From an uncultured Bacilli bacterium (GTDB taxonomy: Bacteria; Bacillota_I; Bacilli_A; RFN20; CAG-826), in assembly GCA_934162685.1 (NCBI GenBank), contig CAKPJO010000058.1, positions 1 to 9,309 of the forward strand: a stretch of 9,309 nucleotides of DNA, read 5' to 3'. Shown piece by piece: positions 1 to 8,555 of the stretch; the stretch's first letter is position 1; every line of letters begins with the position of its first letter. The translations under genes and the position numbers were made by a program. Under the pieces are notes generated by a model. The model had not been told where the DNA came from. It did not search any database and saw nothing but the letters and a program-made list of their open reading frames with translations.

Positions 1-1490
1 GAGTAGATAATGCTTTAATGAAAAATCAAAATGAGAAAGATATTCCACTTAAATGGGATTACTTTATTAGAAATTGTTTAAATAACGAAAGTGTTATTAA
101 AGAAGATGAAGAAATAACAATATTATCCGCAAAACATTTTAAAGATAATAAAAATGTTATTGGTTTTCAAATTTATAATGAACCTGCTTATCCTTTTGAT
201 GGATTCTATGATTATAACATTTATAGTGTTGAAGCTTGGAAGAATAAATGTCATAAAACGAAAAATCCTCCAACACATCGACCAACGAATAAAGAAGAGT
301 TAGAAGATTGGATATCATTTAGAAAATTCTCTAATGATTCTATAAATGATTATCTTGTCAAATTAGGTAAATTAACAAAAGAGTATTCAAATAAACCAGC
401 ATTTACATGTTTAATGCCTTGCGCTATTCAACAAGGAAGCGCAATTAGAGGATGTAATATGTTTAAAATTGCTAAATGTATGGATTTTTTAGGAATTACT
501 ATTTATATTTCTCCGCTTGGAGTAACCGCTCGAGAATTTAGTCGTGTTATTGATATAAGTAATGCTTCCGCAAGATTAAATAATACGCATGCTTGGGCAA
601 TTGAGTGTGACGCAAGAGTGGATGTTTCCCCAAAAGAATATGAAATAATGATTTTATCCTTATTAGCGGGCGGTTTTAAAGGAATATTACCTTATCAATA
701 TCGCGCTGATGCTAAATTACAAAATGCACCAGAACCGGATAAATATGGAATTGTCTATAATGATTTAACGGAAACTAAAAAATTTCAAACTGTAAAGAAA
801 ATGAATAGTTTTATTAATTCATTTTCTAACTATTTAGCAAGTTCAGAAGCCTTAAGACAAGATGTTGCCCTATATATGAGTGAAGATATTAATATATATC
901 AAGATGCTATATATAATGGTGAGATTAATAATGTTTGGAAGTGTAAAGAACCAGTTTCATTATTTAGTAATGTCATTTATAACAAATTAATCGATAATGG
1001 TTATTTACCAAGATTTGTCGATATTAATAATCTAAAAAATGTAAAAGTATTATTAATTCCTTCAAGCATTGGTATTAGTGATAATGAAAAAGAAATGTTA
1101 AAAGATTTTGAACTTAGTGGTGGCGTAGTTCGTGTGTATAATCCTCTTAATAATGGGTTTGAAACATTTGATGAAACTAAATCAGAAACTTTACAAGATT
1201 TAATGACTAATAATCAAATTATGCCAATATATCAAACATTTGATGAAGATATATCACTTAAAATATTAAAAAATGAAAAAGAATATTTAGTGTTTGTAAT
1301 TAATCATAATGCTAAATTGCTAGATAAAGATAACGTGATAATTGAATTACCTTTCTTAAATAAAAAGGCTTTTAGTTATGAAATATGTTATCAAAATGAA
1401 GATGATAAAGATATAAGTTTTATAGGCGAGAAACTTGTACTTAAACACTTAACTAGTGGAATTATAATTCGCCTAAGAATTGAGGAATAA
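1..1490 (+). CDS. GH42-like clan GH-A glycoside hydrolase (beta-galactosidase-like), 5' partial
   Basis: The reading frame is open to the window edge (first full codon at position 3, Val-Asp-Asn-Ala-Leu before the ATG at 18), so the gene starts upstream and the ATG at 18 is probably internal. GH42 enzymes are usually about 650-700 residues, so the first 150-200 are missing. Counting from that ATG, GFQIYNEP (residues 49-56) fits the clan GH-A acid/base motif at the end of strand 4 (Asn54-Glu55). AWAIECDAR (192-200) offers Glu196 as the likely nucleophile. AGGFKGILPYQYR (217-229) resembles the GH42 segment that follows it. Residues ~283-378 look like the GH42 flavodoxin-like middle domain (VALYMSED, then VKVLLIPS and a glycine pair), and residues ~400-490 form a small beta domain. 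Whether it is cytoplasmic cannot be told without the N-terminus. The family call is by pattern only; another clan-A family is possible, and the substrate is unknown. Its last codons carry the ribosome binding site of the next gene. Confidence 0.72.
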   Translation, partial: VDNALMKNQNEKDIPLKWDYFIRNCLNNESVIKEDEEITILSAKHFKDNKNVIGFQIYNEPAYPFDGFYDYNIYSVEAWKNKCHKTKNPPTHRPTNKEELEDWISFRKFSNDSINDYLVKLGKLTKEYSNKPAFTCLMPCAIQQGSAIRGCNMFKIAKCMDFLGITIYISPLGVTAREFSRVIDISNASARLNNTHAWAIECDARVDVSPKEYEIMILSLLAGGFKGILPYQYRADAKLQNAPEPDKYGIVYNDLTETKKFQTVKKMNSFINSFSNYLASSEALRQDVALYMSEDINIYQDAIYNGEINNVWKCKEPVSLFSNVIYNKLIDNGYLPRFVDINNLKNVKVLLIPSSIGISDNEKEMLKDFELSGGVVRVYNPLNNGFETFDETKSETLQDLMTNNQIMPIYQTFDEDISLKILKNEKEYLVFVINHNAKLLDKDNVIIELPFLNKKAFSYEICYQNEDDKDISFIGEKLVLKHLTSGIIIRLRIEE

Positions 1491-1495
1491 ATTAT

Positions 1496-3328
1496 ATGAG
1501 TTTTATGTTTTCACCATTTCCGTATGATGATTTAAATGCGGTAAATCACGTTAATGTTAGCAAAAATGTAACAAATCAAATTTTAACTAACAATGAGTTA
1601 ATTAAAAAAGAATTAACCGACAAATTATTTGATAATGCTAACAGAGTTTTAGTTATTGATGGTTATCCTACTTGTAATTTTAATAGCTTGGTATCAATGT
1701 TTGAAAATGTTAAAACATTCAATATGCGTGATATTTGTAAAAACGATGAAGAAATACATGATATGTTAAAAGCATATTTACCAGAAGATCGTGTCATGGA
1801 TCCAGTTTTGTTATATGGCAAATTGTTTACTGATGGATTAAAGAAATTAATGGATGATAATAAATTAAATGATTTACTTACATCTATTAAAAATGAATCT
1901 GGTAAAGTAATTGTGTATGGACATGGTGCTTTAATTAAAGAGATTCGCGCTCTTGCGGACATAAAAATATATATTGATGTTTCTCCAAAAGAAGCGGCGA
2001 TTCGCGCTAAAAAAGGATTATATATTAATATTGGCGATAAAAAAGCTCGACCATTTAAAGAATTAATGCGCCGTAATTACTATGTTGATTTTGAAAATGA
2101 AACATTATTAAGAAAAGAATTAGTGCAACAAAATGAACTTGACTACTATGTTTTTGGAGATCATGATGACGCATTAACTATGGCACCATTTAGTGTTATG
2201 AATGTATTATTTGATGAATTAGTAAAAAGACCATTCCGCTGCAAACCTGTATATCTTGAAGGTGTATGGGGCGGATTCTATATGATGCGTATGCGTAATT
2301 TACCAAAAACTATGAAAAACTGTGCTTGGATTTTCGATATGATTCCTAGCGAAGTTTCGGTAGTAATTGAATCAAATGACACAAAAATTGAAGTCCCATA
2401 TTACACATTTGTTCATGCGCGTGGTGTTAAATTAATGGGACAAGATTGTGTGGATTATTTCCATGGATATTTCCCAATTCGTTTTAATTATGATGACACA
2501 TGGCATGCGAACGGAAATATGTCTATCCAATGCCATCCATATCATGATTATGTAAGAAAAGAAAATAATGAATTAGGTCGTCAAGATGAATCTTATTATA
2601 TTGTCGAAGCTGCAGAAGGTGCTAAAACATTCTTAGGGTTTAACGAAGATATTAATCCAGATGATTTTATGAAAGAAGTATTTGAATCAGAGAAAACTGG
2701 TAAACCAATTGATTATTTAAAATATGTTAATGCTGTTACTTCGACTCCCGGAACACAAGTTTTAATTCCAGCGGGAACTATACATTCTTCAGGTAGAAAC
2801 CAATTAGTTCTTGAAATAGGTTCTTTAACTATTGGCTCATATACTTATAAACTATATGACTATATGCGTAAAGATTTAGATGGTAATCCTCGTCCAATTC
2901 ACTCTAGACATGGTGATAATGTCCTTCAAAAATATCGCAAAACCAATTGGGTTAATGAGCATATTGTAAGAAGAGCAAAAGGTTTTGATGATCATGATAC
3001 AGTTTTAACGCAAACTGTTGGTGAAAGTCCATTATTATATTTTAAGCTAATGACAACACAATTTTTAGATAAATATGAAGATAATACTAAAAATTCTTTC
3101 CATGTGTTAACTGTTACTAATGGTGAAAAGGTAAGAATTAGTTCTAAAAATAATCCAGAATATAACTTTGTGGCTAATTACTTAGATATTGTAGTAGTAC
3201 CGCAAAATGTTGGCGAATATGTAGTGGAAAATCTAGGTAATCAACCAGTTACTATTCATAAGACATTATTAAGAGAAGATTTCTTAGATGAATTTAATCA
3301 ATACGAAAAAGCATTAAGTGAAAAATAA
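1496..3328 (+). CDS. Class I mannose-6-phosphate isomerase-like protein with kinase-like N-terminal domain
   Basis: The C-terminal half (about 250-595) is a type I phosphomannose isomerase, which interconverts mannose-6-phosphate and fructose-6-phosphate using a metal ion. Visible signatures are SIQCHP (343-348; metal ligands Gln345 and His347), Glu365 in DESYYI, IPAGTIHSSG (424-433; ligand His430), LVLEIG (437-442) and YDYMRKDLDGNPRPIH (454-469; catalytic Arg458 probable). A second cupin barrel covers about 512-592. The N-terminal 240 residues are unusual for this family. VLVIDGYPTC (51-60) sits where a P-loop would be but lacks the GK[ST], and KVIVYGHGAL (137-146) followed by IKIYIDVSP (156-164) resembles the core strands of uridine-kinase-like NMP kinases. 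This half is probably a non-catalytic or repurposed kinase fold. The ATG is placed by an AGGAA at 1483-1487 that overlaps the previous gene's stop. The gap to that gene is 5 bases, so the two are probably co-translated. No symbol is given because true manA function is untested. Confidence 0.85.
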   Translation: MSFMFSPFPYDDLNAVNHVNVSKNVTNQILTNNELIKKELTDKLFDNANRVLVIDGYPTCNFNSLVSMFENVKTFNMRDICKNDEEIHDMLKAYLPEDRVMDPVLLYGKLFTDGLKKLMDDNKLNDLLTSIKNESGKVIVYGHGALIKEIRALADIKIYIDVSPKEAAIRAKKGLYINIGDKKARPFKELMRRNYYVDFENETLLRKELVQQNELDYYVFGDHDDALTMAPFSVMNVLFDELVKRPFRCKPVYLEGVWGGFYMMRMRNLPKTMKNCAWIFDMIPSEVSVVIESNDTKIEVPYYTFVHARGVKLMGQDCVDYFHGYFPIRFNYDDTWHANGNMSIQCHPYHDYVRKENNELGRQDESYYIVEAAEGAKTFLGFNEDINPDDFMKEVFESEKTGKPIDYLKYVNAVTSTPGTQVLIPAGTIHSSGRNQLVLEIGSLTIGSYTYKLYDYMRKDLDGNPRPIHSRHGDNVLQKYRKTNWVNEHIVRRAKGFDDHDTVLTQTVGESPLLYFKLMTTQFLDKYEDNTKNSFHVLTVTNGEKVRISSKNNPEYNFVANYLDIVVVPQNVGEYVVENLGNQPVTIHKTLLREDFLDEFNQYEKALSEK

Positions 3329-3353
3329 TTAAATAAAAATAATTTTTAATGGT

Positions 3354-3364
3354 AAAGGAGGAAG
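3354..3364 (+). promoter_or_regulatory. Strong Shine-Dalgarno site fixing the start at 3370
   Basis: AAAGGAGGAAG is a near-perfect anti-16S match, with its GGAGG core (3357-3361) 8 bases before the ATG at 3370. It lies inside the frame that would begin at the ATG at 3349, so the upstream ATG cannot be the main start. It also places the signal peptide exactly at the N-terminus. Confidence 0.9.
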
Positions 3365-3369
3365 TATTA

Positions 3370-3453
3370 ATGAAAATAGCAAACAAATTATTCTTAACGG
3401 CATTATCTTTTTTCTCAATGATTATTGGTGCAGATGGCTTAAATTCATTTGCT
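3370..3453 (+). other. Signal peptide
   Basis: The first 28 residues contain Lys2 and Lys6, a hydrophobic stretch from Leu8 to Gly20, and then a polar region ending SFA before KEP. Ser at -3 and Ala at -1 satisfy the signal peptidase I rule. No lipobox cysteine is present, so this is an ordinary Sec signal and the protein is held at the membrane by its C-terminal helix. Confidence 0.85.
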
Positions 3454-6400
3454 AAAGAACCAGTAATTGAAGTAAAAGCTAAAGAAAATATGTTAGATGG
3501 CGCAACTGTTTATCAAAGAATGTATGAAGATAACTTTGTTGATGGCGTAAATGTTGTTTGGAATACTAGTGATTTATGTGAAAATGACACGGAAATTAAA
3601 AAAGATGGTAATGCTTCTTGGAAAGTAGAAGTAAATCCAGGTAATAGTTATGTGGAATATTATTGTGAATTTCCTAGAGTTATTGATTTTCGTCATGGTG
3701 ATGCTGAAGGTACAGATTCAACATTTAAAAAAGTTGCTACCATTGAATTTGATGTTTATTTAGATTGTAATCCGGGTTGGTATAATTTCTTTTTACTTGA
3801 ACATCGCGGCGAAGAATATAAAGATAAACCGATTAACCGTCAATATAATCGTTCATTTGTAACACTAGATAAATACATTGATTATACTTTGCAAAAAACT
3901 TGGCAACATGTTCAAATCCCTGTTTCTGCTTTTTCTGCCTCTGGTAATCGAGCAAATGATTTAGGAACTGCCTCAGAAAAATGTATGGTTGATTTAACAA
4001 ATATTAGTGGTTTTGGTGTTTGTCATATGATTAACAATACAGGCGCTGGATATTTTTATTATGATAACATGGAGATTTGTTTAAATAATAAACCAGATGA
4101 TTATTTAGGATGTACAATGGTTCGTCCTGATGAATTTGAGCGCTTAGTTAAAAATAATACTATAAAAATGACTCCAATTGATATATCATCACTTGCTACA
4201 ACAGCATTTACTGGTGGTGAAGGTAAAGGTTGGTCTGGTCAAGGAGCGGATAATGAACTCACTGGATTTGATATGTTTGGTGATGTAGATTTTCGTGGAA
4301 TGAAATTTAATATACTTGATCCTAATGATCATCAATTTACCTCGATTGCTTTAGGAAGCAAAAATAATATGAATATCCCTAAAAATTCACGTAATTTATA
4401 TGTTGAATCAGTAGAAATACCAATCAATCAAAAGGCTGATGGATTATATATGATTCATAATACCGCTTGGGATGGAAAAAAAGTGGCAAAATACACTTAT
4501 AATTACGCTGATGGAACAAGTTCTACCACCGACATTATTAAAGGACGCGAGATTTATGACTGGTGGAAGAGTGATGAGAGTGATGTTTGTCCAATTCTTT
4601 GGTCAGGCAATAATAATGAAGCTAGTTCATACTCATTGGGTATTAAAGTAAATATATTTGCTTTTGTTAACCCTAATCCAAATAAAACAATTAAATCATT
4701 AACATGCACTATTGATTCTGATACGACAGTTGATTTGATAGCGGGTATTACCGCTGTTGATTGTGGTGGTAATGGATTATATATGCAATACTTAGAAAGC
4801 AAATTTAATCCAGATACAACTAATTGGTACAATTATGAATTACCTAATTACTCTGATTATGTTGGTAGTGCATTAGATGTATCTTATCTATTAGATAAAA
4901 ACATTGATGAAAATGGTTATATTACTACAAAAGGTGAGTATTTTGTTAACGAAAAAAATGAAGTAGTTAACTTTTGGGGGATAAATGTTTCCGGACAATC
5001 ATTCTTTGGTACATCAAAAGAACAAATCGAATTATTAACCGATACTATCGCTGCAATGGGATATAATATGGTTCGTTTAATTGACTGGGATGCTGGTTTC
5101 TATTCTCCAAATATTTTTGGAAATAATGGTGGTACTAGTGTAGTTGATTCAAGTGCTTTAGATGATTTTAATTATTTCTGGTATTGCTGTAAAGAACGTG
5201 GCATTTATATTGATATGGTGATGTTAGGTGGAAGATATGGATCCACACTTAAATCTATTGGTAGCTTTACTGATGAAGAAACAAGTGATATTAGTAGTGG
5301 ATTTAAATTTGAAACATATATTGATAGTCGTTTAGTTAATGAAACAAAAAGGCTAGTTAAAGAAGTAATGACAACTACTAATAAATACACAAATACTACA
5401 TTAGCAGAAGATAAAGCTTTAGCATTAATGGAAGTAGCAAATGAGAATAACTTAACGGATATGTATGGCTATTATACTAGTAGCGAACAATATGAATTTG
5501 TAAGTGATTCTTATAAAACAATGTTCCAAAATCGTTTTAATGAATGGTTATTAAGATTATATGGTAATAATAATGCTTTAAAAGAAGCATGGAAGGATAA
5601 GACCGGAAGTGGATTAGTGGGATTATCACGTAAAGAAAATTGTGAAGAAGGAACTGTATTAATTTCTCAAAATTATTTAGGAGCGGATTATTCAGCACAA
5701 AGAATTAATGATACATTCCGTTTCTTATATGAACTTCAAGTTAATTATTATGATGACATGTATAATTGGGCAAAAGGTAGCGAGGGACTTAATCTTCATG
5801 TTGGACTATGTGGAACAACTAACTTACCAACAGGAGATTTAAATGACTTATATGTAAATGCTGCTTATGATTATATAGCAAGACACTACTATAAATCACA
5901 TCCAACAACTGGTACTGAATTTGGTGTTGATACCGCAACTGGAACAGTTGGATCAATGGTTGAAAGTATGAGTGGTAACATTTATGGAGATGCCGCTAAA
6001 GGAGACTTAGTTGGTAGTCCATATATTGTAAATGAAGCAAATGAAGCAGAACCTAATACTCATACTGCAGAATATAATATTATGACTTCTGCAATATTCT
6101 CATTACAAGGTTGGAGTGTATGTTCATTTAACTTATCAACTGCGCCTCTAGATAGTCAAAGTAATATGATTACTAATGCATTCCAATTTGTAAATCATCC
6201 TACTAGAATGGGAACAGCATCTTCTGCAGCACTTCTTTATTATTCACAAGCAATTGCTAAAAATAAAGAAAACTATTATAACGGAATAAATGTTGAAAAT
6301 GCTTTTGATACAAATAACCAAAGTCATAGTATAGCTGGAGGATCTTATATTATTGCTAATGTCGGTAATTACTTCTACAAGGAAGATGAAAATGGAAACA

Positions 6401-7668
6401 TTACATATATAAATGGCGATGCAGAAACAATTGGAAAAAATAAAGCATCTTTACTTGAAAAACTTGAACATTATTATGTTACTAGTGAAGATGGATCTAT
6501 TTTATGGTCACAAGATGGAACAAGATTTTTGGTAAATACTAATGTTTGCCAAGGTGCAGTAGGATATTACGCTAATAAAAAAGTAGAACTATCCGATGTG
6601 GTAATTGATATTGATAATGATTATAGCACTATCACATTAGCAGGTATTGGAAGTAAAGGTGCGACAATTGATGGGGCTGAACGTTTATTATTGACTGCTG
6701 CCGGACAATGCCGTAATACGGGATACGAACTATCTGCTGATGGAACAACTATTAAAGATTTAGGCGAAGGTCCAGTAAAAGTCGAACAAATTACTGGTGA
6801 CATTACAATTAAATCAAAAGATGATTTTGAAGTTTATTGCTTAAATAGTTCAGGAAGAAGAACTAAACAAGCAAGTACAAGTAAGACAAGTGAAGGATTT
6901 ACTGTAATTCATCTTCAACTTGGTGATAACGCTATGAACTATGAATTAGTTCGTAAAAATAAATCTCAAGATACTATTATAAAATCTTATGATGATGTAT
7001 ATGGTGATATGATGAGTAAAGTAGAAAGCGTTAAAGATTACTTACCATCAATTACTGATAACTTATATATGCTTGATGAAGATGTTACTAGAGGTGATTA
7101 TTTAGTAGCATTAGTAAGAGGTTTAAGTCTTGAAAGTGAGGACGAAAAAGCTTACGCGGATGTATCGAGATATTACTATGGTTATCAAGAATTAAAAGTT
7201 GCACGTGGACTATATTTAGTTGATGGAACACAAGTGAAAGCTTATGAGGCTATGACTAAGTTAGATGCTTATGTCGCCGCATATCGTGTATTAAATCATT
7301 TTGGATTTACATGCCATAAAGATTATTCACTTATTTCAGAAGAACTTAAGAACAGTTTAACTGAAGAACAATTAGACGCTATTGCAGGATTATTAGGATC
7401 TAAATTTATTGATAAAGAAGATATAAATAATTTAACTTTAGAAAGCAAAATGACAAGAAGAGAGACAGTTAATTTACTATTAGAACTTAAAGATTATAAT
7501 AACCATAATCAAGGGAAAGATAATCCTAATAAGAATAATAGTAATGTTGGTTTGATTGTTGGATTATCTATTGGTGGAGCAATCATATTAGGAGGGGCAA
7601 GTTACGCATTGATAATGTTCTTTAAAAAAAGAAAATTAAATGCTAAAATAAGTAATGAAAAAGAATAG
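3370..7668 (+). CDS. Giant surface-anchored multidomain glycoside hydrolase (clan GH-A, cellulase/GH5-like) with SLH-like repeats
   Basis: This is a 1432-residue exported enzyme predicted to cut an extracellular polysaccharide. In order (numbered from the ATG at 3370): signal peptide 1-28 (hydrophobic core, cleavage after SFA); a jelly-roll carbohydrate-binding-like domain ~45-238; a second beta domain ~265-463 with the GREIYDWW motif (392-399), of a type found beside clan-A hydrolases and resembling NPCBM modules; a catalytic barrel ~520-963, opening with YFVNEKNEVVNFWGIN and MGYNMVRLIDWD; a C-terminal beta domain ~1039-1195; three SLH-like repeats ~1206-1374; an Asn/Lys-rich linker ~1375-1393; a transmembrane helix ~1394-1418 and a basic tail. 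The likely acid/base is Glu692 in VANEN and the likely nucleophile is Glu889 in YIVNEANE. There is no LPXTG motif. The gap from the isomerase gene is 41 bases with no convincing terminator, so operon membership is likely. The exact GH family and substrate are not determined. Confidence 0.85.
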   Translation: MKIANKLFLTALSFFSMIIGADGLNSFAKEPVIEVKAKENMLDGATVYQRMYEDNFVDGVNVVWNTSDLCENDTEIKKDGNASWKVEVNPGNSYVEYYCEFPRVIDFRHGDAEGTDSTFKKVATIEFDVYLDCNPGWYNFFLLEHRGEEYKDKPINRQYNRSFVTLDKYIDYTLQKTWQHVQIPVSAFSASGNRANDLGTASEKCMVDLTNISGFGVCHMINNTGAGYFYYDNMEICLNNKPDDYLGCTMVRPDEFERLVKNNTIKMTPIDISSLATTAFTGGEGKGWSGQGADNELTGFDMFGDVDFRGMKFNILDPNDHQFTSIALGSKNNMNIPKNSRNLYVESVEIPINQKADGLYMIHNTAWDGKKVAKYTYNYADGTSSTTDIIKGREIYDWWKSDESDVCPILWSGNNNEASSYSLGIKVNIFAFVNPNPNKTIKSLTCTIDSDTTVDLIAGITAVDCGGNGLYMQYLESKFNPDTTNWYNYELPNYSDYVGSALDVSYLLDKNIDENGYITTKGEYFVNEKNEVVNFWGINVSGQSFFGTSKEQIELLTDTIAAMGYNMVRLIDWDAGFYSPNIFGNNGGTSVVDSSALDDFNYFWYCCKERGIYIDMVMLGGRYGSTLKSIGSFTDEETSDISSGFKFETYIDSRLVNETKRLVKEVMTTTNKYTNTTLAEDKALALMEVANENNLTDMYGYYTSSEQYEFVSDSYKTMFQNRFNEWLLRLYGNNNALKEAWKDKTGSGLVGLSRKENCEEGTVLISQNYLGADYSAQRINDTFRFLYELQVNYYDDMYNWAKGSEGLNLHVGLCGTTNLPTGDLNDLYVNAAYDYIARHYYKSHPTTGTEFGVDTATGTVGSMVESMSGNIYGDAAKGDLVGSPYIVNEANEAEPNTHTAEYNIMTSAIFSLQGWSVCSFNLSTAPLDSQSNMITNAFQFVNHPTRMGTASSAALLYYSQAIAKNKENYYNGINVENAFDTNNQSHSIAGGSYIIANVGNYFYKEDENGNITYINGDAETIGKNKASLLEKLEHYYVTSEDGSILWSQDGTRFLVNTNVCQGAVGYYANKKVELSDVVIDIDNDYSTITLAGIGSKGATIDGAERLLLTAAGQCRNTGYELSADGTTIKDLGEGPVKVEQITGDITIKSKDDFEVYCLNSSGRRTKQASTSKTSEGFTVIHLQLGDNAMNYELVRKNKSQDTIIKSYDDVYGDMMSKVESVKDYLPSITDNLYMLDEDVTRGDYLVALVRGLSLESEDEKAYADVSRYYYGYQELKVARGLYLVDGTQVKAYEAMTKLDAYVAAYRVLNHFGFTCHKDYSLISEELKNSLTEEQLDAIAGLLGSKFIDKEDINNLTLESKMTRRETVNLLLELKDYNNHNQGKDNPNKNNSNVGLIVGLSIGGAIILGGASYALIMFFKKRKLNAKISNEKE
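4927..6258 (+). other. Catalytic TIM-barrel region of the giant hydrolase
   Basis: Typical clan GH-A landmarks appear in order: NFWGIN on strand 1, GYNMVRL on strand 2, and RGIYIDMVML on strand 3. Asn-Glu at 5440-5445 (acid/base) closes strand 4, and PYIVNEANE, with Glu at 6034-6036 (nucleophile), marks strand 7. The roughly 195-residue gap between the two glutamates is wide and suggests long insertions between the strands. Domain edges are estimates from motif position. Confidence 0.7.
6985..7491 (+). other. Three divergent SLH-like repeats
   Basis: Three consecutive units of about 50-56 residues each follow the S-layer-homology pattern. A leading Tyr-Asp-Asp-Val, Tyr-Ala-Asp-Val or similar start is followed by a helix, a Gly/Leu-rich turn, and a closing TRAE-like helix. 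The closing motifs are VTRGDYLVALVRGL, MTKLDAYVAAYRVL and MTRRETVNLLLEL. Three copies is the usual number for a working SLH module, which in known cases binds a cell-wall secondary polymer. The third copy is the most diverged, having lost the leading Asp-Val. Confidence 0.7.
7549..7623 (+). other. C-terminal transmembrane anchor
   Basis: An uncharged stretch beginning GLIVGLSIGG and ending ALIMFF is followed directly by KKRK, giving an outside-to-inside topology with a short basic cytoplasmic tail. Glycines recur at four- to six-residue spacing on the helix (GxxxGxxxG), which could allow helix packing. An Asn/Lys/Asp-rich flexible linker precedes it. Confidence 0.9.
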
Positions 7669-7674
7669 GGGAGA
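7667..7674 (+). promoter_or_regulatory. Shine-Dalgarno site fixing the regulator start at 7679
   Basis: AGGGGAGA begins within the TAG stop of the hydrolase gene and lies about 5 bases before the ATG at 7679. The alternative in-frame ATG at 7655, which would overlap the hydrolase gene, has only A/T-rich sequence before it. Confidence 0.8.
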
Positions 7675-7678
7675 GTTT

Positions 7679-8542
7679 ATGGATAATTGTTTTGTCAAAA
7701 TGTGTGAAATAAAAAATGATTTGTCTACTTCAGAAAGAAAAATCGTTGATGCAATTATCGAAAATCCAAAAAAAGTTTGCTTATATTCTGTTACTGAATT
7801 AGCGGATTATTGTCATACATCACCAGCCACAATAACGAGAATGTGTAAATCATTAGGTTATTCTGGATACCGTGATTTTATCAAATGTTTAATGCTTGAT
7901 GTATCTAATCGTACGATTACTAATGAATTTAGTAATGATTACGCTATGATTGACCCAGATGAATCATTAGAAGGAATTGTTAATAAGGTAATATCTAATA
8001 ACGCACTAGCAATTAAAAATAGTTATAAAATTGTTGATTTTAACGAATTACGTAAAGCAGTAAGTTTACTTTCAACAACTAAAAGAATTCATTTTTATGG
8101 CTTAGGTGGATCAAGTATTGCGGCTTTAGATGCTGAATGTAGATTTTTAAGAATAGGAAAAGATGCTCATGCTTTTACAGCATATCATGAACAAATCTTT
8201 GCTTCAGCAAATTTAACGAAAGCTGATGTTGCTGTAATTATTTCTTATTCTGGTGAAACTAATGAAATACTTGATGTAGCAAAATTATGCCAACAAGTAG
8301 GTACAAAAATCATATCAATTACAAGATATTCAAACAATTCTCTTAGCGAATTAGCGGATGTTAAACTTAAAACAACATCGATAGGTAATTCAATAAGAAG
8401 TGTGGCTTCTGGTGCACAAATTGCCCAATTAAATATGATTGATATTTTGTATTCTGCGGTTGCTATGAATAATTACGAAGAATTAGATAAACTATATCAA
8501 TTAACGAATGAAATAATTAATAAGAGTAAAAAAACTTATTAG
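7679..8542 (+). CDS. RpiR/MurR-family transcriptional regulator (HTH-SIS)
   Basis: This 287-residue protein has the normal length and order for the family. An N-terminal HTH_6 domain (~1-75) contains SERKIVDAIIENP (18-30) and the recognition region SVTELADYCHTSPATITRMCKSLGY (in 37-61). A SIS sugar-isomerase-fold domain (~110-265) carries HFYGLGGSS (138-146) and ISYSGET (188-194), which in the family bind a sugar phosphate. It therefore probably senses a phosphorylated sugar made by this operon and controls it, either as repressor or activator. It has no isomerase role of its own. It is 10 bases after the hydrolase gene and 13 before the deacetylase gene, so it is probably autoregulated. Its operator is not visible; the operon promoter lies upstream of the window. 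The effector sugar is unknown. Confidence 0.93.
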   Translation: MDNCFVKMCEIKNDLSTSERKIVDAIIENPKKVCLYSVTELADYCHTSPATITRMCKSLGYSGYRDFIKCLMLDVSNRTITNEFSNDYAMIDPDESLEGIVNKVISNNALAIKNSYKIVDFNELRKAVSLLSTTKRIHFYGLGGSSIAALDAECRFLRIGKDAHAFTAYHEQIFASANLTKADVAVIISYSGETNEILDVAKLCQQVGTKIISITRYSNNSLSELADVKLKTTSIGNSIRSVASGAQIAQLNMIDILYSAVAMNNYEELDKLYQLTNEIINKSKKTY

Positions 8543-8555
8543 GAGAATTAAAAAA

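Noticed and set aside
18..20. ATG at 18 as the true start of the first gene
   Set aside because: The frame stays open to the window edge, there is no ribosome binding site before the ATG, and the protein would lack the first strands of the barrel.
3329..3350. A/T inverted repeat (AAAAAT/ATTTTT) between the isomerase and hydrolase genes as a terminator
   Set aside because: The stem has no G or C pairs and a one-base loop, so it would be too weak. Such repeats are expected by chance in this AT-rich gap.
3349..3369. ATG at 3349 as the start of the giant hydrolase
   Set aside because: The excellent Shine-Dalgarno sequence lies downstream of it (3354-3364) and the signal peptide begins cleanly at 3370. 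Using 3349 would add an acidic MVKEEVL before the signal peptide.
1663..6803. Four short antisense open frames within the isomerase and hydrolase genes (1663-1962, 4554-4832, 5205-5390, 6621-6803)
   Set aside because: Each lies fully inside a well-supported gene on the opposite strand, has no recognisable motif, and is compositionally the mirror of its host.
7020..7040. Possible CcpA cre-like sequence (GAAAGCGTTAAAG)
   Set aside because: It is a poor match, lies deep inside a coding region, and encodes conserved residues of the first SLH-like repeat.
7501..7668. Sortase-type LPXTG anchor at the hydrolase C-terminus
   Set aside because: No LPXTG or variant precedes the hydrophobic segment, so anchoring is by the transmembrane helix itself.
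7655..7678. ATG at 7655 as the start of the regulator, overlapping the hydrolase gene
   Set aside because: It has no ribosome binding site, while AGGGGAGA precedes the ATG at 7679, which starts the protein at the usual family position.
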